Source: Gracilaria caudata
Taxonomy: Eukaryota > Rhodophyta > Florideophyceae > Gracilariales > Gracilariaceae
Length of the DNA stretch: 53,089 nt
Reading direction: 5' to 3'
NCBI GenBank assembly: GCA_030374735.1
Contig: JASCIV010000078.1
Location: forward strand, 1 to 53,089
Shown here: one piece after another, positions 1 through 7,061 of the stretch
Layout: every line of letters starts with the position of its first letter
Numbering within the stretch: position 1 is the first letter of the stretch
Program-made: the position numbers and the translations under genes
Notes under the pieces: model-generated
Seen by the model: only the letters and a program-made list of their open reading frames with translations
What the model was told of the DNA's origin: nothing
Databases searched by the model: none

Positions 1-129
1 GATGACAGAAGAGCAGACAGTGGTTGAGACATGAGCAACCAATGGCAGAAACAAGAGTTCAACAAAGCGGCAAGTTTGCGTATCTCCTCTTAGCGAGCTT
101 GAGGAATTGCTCGCGGTCATTCCAAAGCT
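1..129 (-). pseudogene. Duplicated 3' end of the UBE2C-like gene
   Basis: Bases 1-129 match 3584-3712 in the same orientation with only two differences (positions 92 and 110). The copy covers the last 22 codons, the stop codon and 58 nt of 3' flank of the E2 gene read on the minus strand. The 58 nt of flank are identical. Both differences fall in third codon positions and are synonymous (Glu and Ala codons). Similarity stops abruptly after 129, and no other E2 sequence is visible up to 3583, so this is a fragment. It runs off the left edge, so the full extent of the duplicated unit is unknown. Confidence 0.85.
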
Positions 130-249
130 CAGAATCAAGCAAGAACGTTTATTACCTCGACGCTGTTTGACATCGATCACCTGCTAATTAGTCATCCCAT
201 GAAGGTCATCGGAAAGTGCAGTCTTGAAGCGTGCGAAGCTGAAGAACGT

Positions 250-516
250 TTATTTCTTGGAATGACTTTCCTTACTTGCTTTAGAATGACTTGCTTTAGA
301 ATGACTTACCTTGGAAGAAGACGAACTGTGGCTGCCACCTTTCGACTTCTTTTTTTCCGGATTTCCCGAAGTTGCTGGAGAGGCCGAAGTTCCTCCAATG
401 CTCCGCTTACCTGAAGATGTTTCAATATGCGTTGGTCGTACGTCCAACATGTTGCATGAGCCGGTAAATTTTGTCGTATAAGATAGACGTAGGGCATGAC
501 GGATTATAGCAATCAT
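250..516 (-). CDS. Uncertain low-complexity ORF with SHSK repeats
   Basis: This is an 88-codon minus-strand frame with no recognisable domain. Its C-terminal third is Ser/Lys/His-rich and ends in repeats of the type SHSKA-SHSKA-SKESHSKK. The DNA behind it is a 15-bp unit (gctttagaatgactt read on plus) present twice in tandem at about 279-308, with a degenerate third copy to the left. It could be the last exon of a larger gene, since a gtaagg donor-like site lies inside the repeat. It could equally be a chance frame produced by the repeat. It lies just upstream, in minus sense, of the duplicated E2 tail, but no splice between them keeps a reading frame. Confidence 0.2.
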   Translation of the reverse strand: MIAIIRHALRLSYTTKFTGSCNMLDVRPTHIETSSGKRSIGGTSASPATSGNPEKKKSKGGSHSSSSSKVSHSKASHSKASKESHSKK

Positions 517-678
517 ACTTTATGCTCGCGGAAGAAGCTCTCCCGTCCTCACCATGGCTTTCTCCGACAGATTTACGTGTACACATGATTTATAACAAAT
601 CGGGAACACCGTGCTGCGCATCGCTGCAGACGCGGAACACTTTGAGGCTGTCGCTCGACAAATGCGGAGGCGAAGGTG

Positions 679-828
679 ATGGCTGTAATAAAACCGGGCG
701 GTAAGAAGGGGACGAGGCCGGAATCAGAAGTGATGACAAAGACGGGCTCGGAGGCGGTGAAGAGGCCGGCGGTAGGGGCGGTGACGACGTCGGAGGCGGA
801 GGCGGGGTCGAGAGAGCGAAGGTGTTGA
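679..828 (+). CDS. Uncertain small ORF (49 aa), possible exon
   Basis: ATG at 679 opens a 49-codon frame beginning MAVIKPGGKKG and ending at a TGA at 826-828. It is Lys/Arg/Glu/Thr-rich, and no family is recognised. A different plus frame continues through about 940 with a Val/Leu-rich segment (…EVVALLLVETRGRIPVTVV…), so the two could be parts of one spliced or frameshifted gene. Alternatively both could be shadows of the minus-strand frame at 573-872. No conserved motif decides the matter. Confidence 0.2.
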   Translation: MAVIKPGGKKGTRPESEVMTKTGSEAVKRPAVGAVTTSEAEAGSRERRC

Positions 829-962
829 CGTGCCGAATGCGGAGGTGGTGGCGCTGCTGCTTGTTGAGACAAGAGGCCGTATCCCAGTGACTGTGGTGGT
901 GGAGCTCGTTTCGAATGTGGCCGCGAGGGGATGTACCAAGTTGGTAGGTAAACCGTTCGGTT

Positions 963-965
<3 letters not shown>

Positions 966-1011
<46 letters not shown>
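966..1011. repeat. (GA)n microsatellite
   Basis: About 23 uninterrupted GA dinucleotides. In the plus frame they would code an Arg-Glu repeat, which argues that this segment is not coding. Confidence 0.95.
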
Positions 1012-1014
<3 letters not shown>

Positions 1015-1567
1015 TGTGTTTATTTCGTGCGAGGACTGGGCCTGACAGGACAGGGCATTGATCGAGAGCAGAGAATGAAACTGATGATCGGTCTGTAGAT
1101 TCTCCCCTTCCCGATATCAGTTCAGATGATGTGTCATGTCATGATGACAAGCTGAAAAGTTATAAACCGGCAGCTCAAGTGCACGTCGGGACAATATTGG
1201 ACCCGATACTCGGTCCGCTTTTGTCCAGCTTGCCCCGGTTGATAACTCGTACATGGTTCTCCGAAACGCACATCCTTTGTACCCTTGCACCCTTGTAAGG
1301 CAGTCGATTTCATTTGGCGAGTGGCGGCTCTTTACCGTCCTCCATCGGAAGAACGCCCCCACGACGGCGACACCTTCGAGTCCTCTCGCCCTTGAGGCCG
1401 TGCGCTGCTGTTATACCCCTGTGCTTCTTTTCTGAACGCTAGAATTGCTACAGAGCACTCTCGGACCAACCTTTCTTATTTCCGTTCTCGTGGGCATCCT
1501 GCTCTTAGAACCTAATCCTATTTGTGTTCAAAGATTTTGCCCGAGCTGAATCGCGTGTTTTGAAGAA

Positions 1568-2335
1568 ATGGAGATTCTTTCCAAAGGTGACATGGTGGAT
1601 ATCGACGATCAGTTTATTGAGGCAAATGTAACCTATAGAGACTCATGCAATCGGTTTTTCGTTGGAAAGACGTCAGCCGTTAAGGCCCATGAAATCAATC
1701 CGGAAAACCTTTCTACGATGATTGTCGATCCCGTGTTAATCCCTGATGATCACATATTTCCACTTTACGAACATGGCATAACTGTTGCATCGGAGGCTGA
1801 CACCAAAGGGCGATGGTTGAAAATACCGAACCTTGCTGAATACGACCCAAACTGGAAAACCGACACTATACCAAAGACATTTTTGCAGGAGATAAAGATC
1901 TTGGAGGAGGTATCAAAATCACCGCACCCGAACATTATGAAGTATTATGGGTGCGTAGTGAAAGGTAATCGAATAGTGGGGATTTGTTTAGAAAAGTGTG
2001 AGGAAACTTTATACAACAGGACATGGATGAGAAGACAAGCAGTGGACAAAGAAGCTGTGATGGGAAGCATTCGTAGTGCAGTGCAGCATTTGCAATCGCT
2101 GGGCCTTTGTCATAATGACGTTAGTCTGAATAACATAATGTTTCGCGCAGACGATAGTGTGGCGCTTATTGATTTTGACTCGTGTCGGCGAAATGGAGAG
2201 AAGATGGGAAGCAAGAAAGGAACTTGGGGCTTTTGTGACACAAGCGTTACAACCTCAAGTTTCGAGAATGACCTATACAGCATGCGAAAAGTGAACGAAT
2301 ACCTTGAGACAGGCCGACTTCCCCTTCCGGTGTAA
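1568..2335 (+). CDS. Single-domain protein kinase-like protein, fungal type
   Basis: A 255-aa intronless ORF from ATG 1568. Kinase landmarks are visible in order. An N-lobe helix-C-like segment with a Glu (FLQEIKILEE, about residues 106-115) is followed by a catalytic loop reading CHNDVSLNNIMF, with HND in place of HRD and Asn-Ile-Met following. Next come IDFDSC, with DFD in place of DFG, an activation-segment end GTWGFCD, and a helix-F-like ENDLYSM. A glycine-rich loop is not obvious. The pattern HND...NIMF...IDFDSCRR...GTxGF is one I associate with small kinases common in filamentous fungi (family knowledge, not checked by search). The protein is shorter than a typical 260-300 aa domain plus extensions, and its substrate is unknown. 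It lies inside the rearranged left segment, which fits transfer or recent insertion, but base composition is not clearly different from neighbours. Confidence 0.75.
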   Translation: MEILSKGDMVDIDDQFIEANVTYRDSCNRFFVGKTSAVKAHEINPENLSTMIVDPVLIPDDHIFPLYEHGITVASEADTKGRWLKIPNLAEYDPNWKTDTIPKTFLQEIKILEEVSKSPHPNIMKYYGCVVKGNRIVGICLEKCEETLYNRTWMRRQAVDKEAVMGSIRSAVQHLQSLGLCHNDVSLNNIMFRADDSVALIDFDSCRRNGEKMGSKKGTWGFCDTSVTTSSFENDLYSMRKVNEYLETGRLPLPV

Positions 2336-2827
2336 AGCATTGGTCGTTTATACGATTGGGCACTGAAAAATGAAGATCATTACGCCAAACTATGTGAAGA
2401 AGCCGTTTACTCTTGAGACTAGTAACGTTCTGAGACTTCAGTTGTTCTGCCACAAAGAATATGGCGGCTTGACAACGGTTGTGATACTTGCAATTGCATT
2501 CAATGCAATTGGAAACTTTGGAAATCAAAGTGAACGGGCGTTACGTACCACTGGCAAAGCTACTGTATCTCCGTAGATATCGTGTTGTTGAGCTCAGCCT
2601 CGTCGATGAGCAGTCGCCACGGTGAACAGTCCGTTTGTGACGGAGTGTGCGTTGTGTAATGATGACGTTCTGGTAGTCTGTGGTTCTCGGTAGATGGAAG
2701 TGGGATCATCTGAAATCAGCTCTTCTCACGCTCCAAAGCTACGGGATTAGTGGTTTCTATTATTTGGGATCTGGAAATCTCTGCTCATTCCGTGCGTTCC
2801 AGCTTTGTATCAAGAGCATATATCTTT
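2336..2827. other. Gap between kinase and NBP35 fragment
   Basis: No Walker A motif or other part of the missing NBP35 N-terminal half is found here in any frame, and no other gene is seen. Confidence 0.5.
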
Positions 2828-3252
2828 GGTTCAGATGATGACACAAGTGTGATATTGAGCGCGCTGTTATCGTCACCACACCTCAAGAAGTGTCTCTCCT
2901 TGATGTAAGAAAGGAAATCAACTTTTGTAGAAAGAGTGAAACACGTGTTCTGGGAGTTGTGGAAAACATGGCTGGCTTTGTATGTCAGCATTGTGCGCAG
3001 TGTACGGACATTTTCTTCCCCAGTAGCGGTGGTGCTGCGAAGATGTGCAAAGAAATGAACGTTCGTCACCTGGGAAAGATTCCTTTGGACCCTGTTGTGT
3101 CAAAGGCGTCGGAGATGGGAAGGAGCGTGTTCGAAGAAACACAATCGGTGGGAGTGCAAGCCCTCAAGAGAATGGTTGACAAAATCAGGCACTCTGTTGG
3201 CGATGATGTGAGTGGTGTAGGTGTGAAAGGTAATGGAGTAGAAGATGGATGA
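2828..3252 (+). pseudogene. NBP35: 5'-truncated, frameshifted NBP35/NUBP1 fragment
   Basis: From 2863 the plus strand encodes the C-terminal part of the cytosolic Fe-S scaffold ATPase NBP35/NUBP1: AVIVTTPQEVSLLDVRKEI, VVENMAGFVCQHC (the bridging-cluster CxxC), SSGGAAKMC and LGKIPLDP. Just upstream, in another frame (2828-2863), GSDDDTSVILSA resembles the family segment after the Walker B region (GTSDEH...). The distance between the two blocks is about eight codons shorter than in the family, so a deletion with a frame change has occurred. The N-terminal four-Cys cluster site and the P-loop are absent upstream. Without an ATG before the conserved block and without the P-loop it cannot make a working scaffold. 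A reading that rescues it by splicing is not supported by what I see. Confidence 0.75.
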
Positions 3253-3641
3253 TGACAAAACTACCTCTTTATCAGTCTCGCTATAGAGTTCACAAGGTTA
3301 TTCGCTAGCAACGCTTCTCTGCATGTTGCGTGTCAGACGGGGTCACAGGTTCATCACCAAAATCGAAGTGGTCCGGTTTGCGGCTTCGGAGCGCGATACT
3401 TCCACGACTACCGTTGATGCAACACAAGGTGCGCAGCGCGACGATGTTGAGGTGTACAAAGCACGGGTAGGGCGGTTTATTTAGACAGCTGTACGAAACA
3501 CGCGGTGATGAGGAGTGGTTATGGTATGGGTGGGCCGGAGCTATTGACCGGTATGAGCGACACTACAGAAGAAAAGAGCAAAAGATGACAGAAGAGCAGA
3601 CAGTGGTTGAGACATGAGCAACCAATGGCAGAAACAAGAGT
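3253..3641. other. Gap between NBP35 fragment and UBE2C 3' end
   Basis: This contains one short plus ORF (3323-3484, listed separately) and the 58-nt E2 3' flank that is duplicated at 1-58. Confidence 0.5.
3323..3484 (+). CDS. Uncertain small ORF, 53 aa
   Basis: ATG 3323 to TAG 3484. The peptide begins MLRVRRGHRFITKIEVVRF and is charged, without low complexity; no family is recognised. It may be a chance frame or a relic belonging to the rearranged segment. Confidence 0.2.
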   Translation: MLRVRRGHRFITKIEVVRFAASERDTSTTTVDATQGAQRDDVEVYKARVGRFI

Positions 3642-4100
3642 TCAACAAAGCGGCAAGTTTGCGTATCTCCTCTTGGCGAGCTTGAGGAATTGTTCGCGGT
3701 CATTCCAAAGCTGTGCGGCCTGATTGTTCAACGGGGAGTCGTTGTTGGGCGTGTCCAACAAGCCCTGAATAGAAAGCAACAAGGTGGAAACGGTGTAGGT
3801 GGGACTCCACCTCTCTTTTAGAATATCCAGACAGATGTTTCCACTCATGTCGATATTTGGGTGAAAGATTGGTGTCTCAAACTTCACGGTAGGTGCGGTA
3901 TGTGGGTACGTGGCGGGGAATGTCATGTTTAGCGAGAACTCCATGCCAGCGTAAACACTTGATTCGGAGGGATTGATGGTGCCTTTCCATTGTTGAAGGT
4001 TATCAGCTTGTGGAAACGCGGAGATGCCAGGGATGGGATCGGTCATTAACCCCATCAAGTCGGACTGTAGGCGCTTTGTAACTTGGGCAGTACCAACCAT
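3642..4100 (-). CDS. UBE2C: Ubiquitin-conjugating enzyme E2, UBE2C (UbcH10) type
   Basis: A 152-aa E2. UBE2C enzymes pass ubiquitin to mitotic substrates on the anaphase-promoting complex. The UBC fold is complete: TKRLQSDLM (helix 1), ISAFP and NLQQWKGTI, the HPN triad at residues 80-82 and the catalytic Cys at 90 in GNICLDIL, then LLSIQGLL and the C-terminal helices. The ISAFPQADNL stretch and the GNICLDILKERW context fit the UBE2C subfamily better than other E2s. I chose the ATG at 4100. An in-frame upstream ATG at 4388 would add 96 Arg/Ser-rich residues unlike any E2 and would use up the divergent promoter. The gene is divergent from the kinesin-6-like gene (start 4670). Its 3' end is duplicated at 1-129. 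Confidence 0.92.
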   Translation of the reverse strand: MVGTAQVTKRLQSDLMGLMTDPIPGISAFPQADNLQQWKGTINPSESSVYAGMEFSLNMTFPATYPHTAPTVKFETPIFHPNIDMSGNICLDILKERWSPTYTVSTLLLSIQGLLDTPNNDSPLNNQAAQLWNDREQFLKLAKRRYANLPLC

Positions 4101-4669
4101 TTCAGCAGTAGTAGAACGAGAGAGCGAGCGAGAACAGCGTGCTGGGTAGGGACGATAGCGGGAGGCACACGAACGGGGCGACGGAACAACACGCGCGGAC
4201 GCGGCGCGAGGCAGGCGGATCAAGCGCGGCGCGCTTTGTAGTGAGGCGCAGCCGCCCGTCAAACGCGACAACGCGTAACGACTCGACCCGCAGAGCGGCG
4301 CGTCCATGCGTAACGGGCGTGAGTCTGTGACGCGTGAATCACTTGAGTCACTCGAGCGCGTCACAACCGCACCCCAAATCCGCCTCACCGCGCAGCGCGC
4401 AGCCGCTCATCAAGGCTGGGTGACAAGCGCCGTGCTACGTGTGCGACGCGGCGCGCGCTGATTGGATCGACTGACGTGGCCGTTACGCGCGCGTGCTGCT
4501 CGTGGCTGTGCAGTGGACCGTTTCATTTTTGAAAGCAGTGAGGCGATGATGAAGGCGCTGATGTTCTGGCGGTGCTTGTCGCCTGTGTCGGGTGCGCGGC
4601 TGCGTACGCGACGGCTGCGTTTTGAAACATTCGCGTTGGTGATCTGGGTGTCTCGTTGCTGATCAAGCC
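4101..4669. promoter_or_regulatory. Shared divergent promoter of UBE2C and kinesin-6
   Basis: A GC-rich 569-bp region between two mitotic genes transcribed apart. It holds four AACGG cores, the core of the plant MSA/MYB3R element of G2/M genes (4172-4176 and 4312-4316 on plus; 4480-4484 and 4518-4522 on minus). Roughly one would be expected by chance on both strands. A perfect 9-bp inverted repeat (TGTGACGCG at 4326-4334 with CGCGTCACA at 4357-4365) flanks a TGAGTCA bZIP-like site at 4344-4350. Function is inferred from position and motifs only. Confidence 0.5.
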
Positions 4670-6898
4670 ATGCTTCCGCAAGGTGTTGCAGTCCGCGTGG
4701 ACGCTGATGTGGCGGTGAAACATGTCGCACGCAGCTTGAGCTTCGCTCCCACGCCGGCGCCGGAGCGCGTCAAGCCGCAGAAAACCGTCGTGTTGCCGGA
4801 TGAAGTCAGCCCCGATACCGAAGCTTCCGAGATCCAGGTCATTCTCAGAATCAGACCTTTACGACCATCTGAGAGAAATGAACCCATTTGTGTCCTGCCG
4901 TTTAAAGCAGATAGAAAGGTGTTGCGCATTCGACCCAATGTCAAGGCCAATCATCAGCCCTCCGTGAAGAATGCCGGCTATGCCGCCTTTCGCTTCTCTG
5001 AGGTCTTTGATGAGAACTGTGGGCAGGAGCAGATGTTTGAGAATACTGCCCTGCCGTTGGTGGCCGACTTGTTTCGCGGAGACAATGCGGTCGTGCTTGC
5101 GTATGGCGTGACATGTAGTGGCAAGACATGGACAATACAGGGAGATGATACTCATCCCGGAATCTTGCCGCGTGCCCTTGATGTCATTGTCAATTCCATT
5201 GCAAAGGCGAAGGGAAAGGGACTTATGCAGGACACTCAGGTCAGTCACGATGTTGCGCTGCTCACGGAGGGCCACTTCAAGCGCAAAAGACGACGAGTTA
5301 AACCTCCTGCTCACAAAAAAGTTCACGATCCAAATTACGTTTCCATCGATCCTGCAAATGAATACTGCATGTATGCCTCTTACATTGAGGTTTACCAGGA
5401 GAAATGTTACGACTTGTTTGACCATCGCTCGGGAGGTGTCGATGATTTCAATCCCGAAGTGAAGCCGGAGTCTACGCTTTTCTCGAGCACTGGTATGGAC
5501 GCCATGTACAGCGCTTCGAATCGCCATGTGTCAAGGAGACCGGCGTTGAAACTCAAGGGCGATTGTAACGGGGAGGTGTACGCTGAAGGACAGAAGGAAG
5601 TGCAGATCAATTCGCGCGCCGATATTGACCGATTGCTTGAATTTGGCAAGCAAAACCGAACCGTAGCACACACCAATGCCAACGAGCACAGCTCTCGTAG
5701 TCATGCCATCTTCATGATTACTCTCAAACAAGCAAAGCGAGTACCGTGCGAGGGAGCACCCGGATTCAAGACATTGGTGACAACCTCAAAGCTGCAAATT
5801 GTGGACTTGGCAGGTAGCGAGAGAACTTCACGAACGAACAACAATGCAAGCAGGGTGAAAGAAGCAACACATATCAATACTTCGTTGATGACGCTTGGAA
5901 GATGTCTCAATGAACTTCGGCGAAATCAAATCCGCGCAAAACAAAATCCGAACGCCAAGCCGAAACCTGTGCCATTCAGATGGAGCTGCCTCACAAGGCT
6001 TTTACAAGACAGTTTAACCTCGGGCAGAGCTGCCCTGATCGTGAACGTGTCTCCCGTCTTGCGTGATGCCGATGAAACGATCCAAGCGCTTCGCTCTGCC
6101 AGCATGGCCAGGCAGCTAACAGTATCAACCTCGAGAAAAAGATCGGTTTTAACAGATCGAACAAATCTAATGCAATCTCAGCTAAGAGGAAACGAGAAAC
6201 CCCAAGGATCAACAAGGCGGGGTGAAGTTGTTTCCAAAAACCATTCCCATCTTCGAAGATCAAATCGCATGTTGGAGAAACGACTAGAGACACCTAAGAC
6301 AGCAGATATCAAAGGAACACTAAGACATGCGGATCAGTACATACTTAAGGCAGATTTCATCGCATCCCAAGACTCTCTCAAAGAGGCGATGAAGGAGATG
6401 CGAGTTAGACTTGTCGGGGCCGAGAAGGAGATCAGAATTCTGAAAGGAGAGTTGGAGGAGTCAGTCCTTGAGGAGGAAGCGGTTCGCAAAGAGGCGGATA
6501 CACTCTTTGAGGAAAATATAAAACTGAAGGAGCGCCTCGTAGACGCTGAAACGAGGTTTCGAACGGCAGAAGTGATACTACGCGATGAAATTGCGACCGA
6601 AGCAGAGAAGATCATAAAAGACGTTCAAGAGCAGTGCGAGCAAAGACTGCGTGATCAGAAAGATCGTCACCTTCGTGAGCTTTCATTAGAGGAAAGAAAT
6701 CGCAGACGAGTTGATGAGGTAACACGGCGATTGGCTCGAGCATCCCTTGCTGCGTTTGATGGAATTGCACTTAACTTCCAAAGCAATCAAGATGACGATC
6801 GAGACGAAACCAGTGAGGAACTCTCTGAGTATGATCTTGATAGTGAGGATCTTGAAGACGAAGACTTCGAGGACCGAAGCGAAAACGAACAATCGTAA
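4670..6898 (+). CDS. Kinesin-6-like motor protein
   Basis: A 742-aa protein with an N-terminal motor of about residues 54-500, a coiled-coil neck/stalk (about 550-690) and an acidic tail rich in Asp, Glu and Ser. Motor motifs: P-loop GVTCSGKT at 146-153, switch I SSRSH at 341-345, switch II DLAGSE at 379-384, and INTSLMTLGRCL. A basic insertion of about 60 residues sits between the helix after the P-loop and the VYQEKCYDLF strand. The motor is otherwise divergent (FRWSCLTRLLQ where most kinesins have YRDSKLTRLLQ). Large insertions and such divergence are typical of kinesin-6 (MKLP/KIF20), which organises the central spindle and cytokinesis; subfamily assignment is inference. Sharing a promoter region with UBE2C supports a mitotic role. 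Confidence 0.8.
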   Translation: MLPQGVAVRVDADVAVKHVARSLSFAPTPAPERVKPQKTVVLPDEVSPDTEASEIQVILRIRPLRPSERNEPICVLPFKADRKVLRIRPNVKANHQPSVKNAGYAAFRFSEVFDENCGQEQMFENTALPLVADLFRGDNAVVLAYGVTCSGKTWTIQGDDTHPGILPRALDVIVNSIAKAKGKGLMQDTQVSHDVALLTEGHFKRKRRRVKPPAHKKVHDPNYVSIDPANEYCMYASYIEVYQEKCYDLFDHRSGGVDDFNPEVKPESTLFSSTGMDAMYSASNRHVSRRPALKLKGDCNGEVYAEGQKEVQINSRADIDRLLEFGKQNRTVAHTNANEHSSRSHAIFMITLKQAKRVPCEGAPGFKTLVTTSKLQIVDLAGSERTSRTNNNASRVKEATHINTSLMTLGRCLNELRRNQIRAKQNPNAKPKPVPFRWSCLTRLLQDSLTSGRAALIVNVSPVLRDADETIQALRSASMARQLTVSTSRKRSVLTDRTNLMQSQLRGNEKPQGSTRRGEVVSKNHSHLRRSNRMLEKRLETPKTADIKGTLRHADQYILKADFIASQDSLKEAMKEMRVRLVGAEKEIRILKGELEESVLEEEAVRKEADTLFEENIKLKERLVDAETRFRTAEVILRDEIATEAEKIIKDVQEQCEQRLRDQKDRHLRELSLEERNRRRVDEVTRRLARASLAAFDGIALNFQSNQDDDRDETSEELSEYDLDSEDLEDEDFEDRSENEQS

Positions 6899-7061
6899 AA
6901 CAATTCGTACGCACAAGGAGTGTGCAAAAGCTCGAGCGACTATGAAAATGATCGATATCCCCGGCACCGTGTATCCTTGGACAAGGTAGATATTGTTTGT
7001 GCGTAGAGTAAAATGTCCTAACTTGAGTCTGTTTCGTCAACGCTCTAGTCGGTTGAAACGT

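Larger units (their letters stand above)
130..1567. other. Region without a firm gene; weak open frames and a GA microsatellite
   Basis: No protein family is recognised here. A minus frame (250-516) ends in a Ser/His/Lys repeat built on a 15-bp tandem unit. A short plus frame (679-828, 49 codons) is Lys/Arg-rich at its start. A second plus frame (about 802-945) reads like a globular segment rich in Val and Leu. A minus frame at 573-872 overlaps both, so the coding strand cannot be decided from this sequence. The stretch just upstream of 1568 would hold the kinase promoter. Confidence 0.4.

Noticed and set aside
130..516. A second UBE2C gene with an intron before the duplicated tail
   Set aside because: A CTGAG acceptor-like end exists at the breakpoint, but no further E2 exon lies upstream on the minus strand, and joining to the SHSK frame creates a stop.
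4101..4388. N-terminal 96-residue extension of the E2
   Set aside because: Arg/Ser-rich, unlike any E2 N-terminus, and it occupies the divergent promoter; MVGTAQ at 4100 fits UBE2C.
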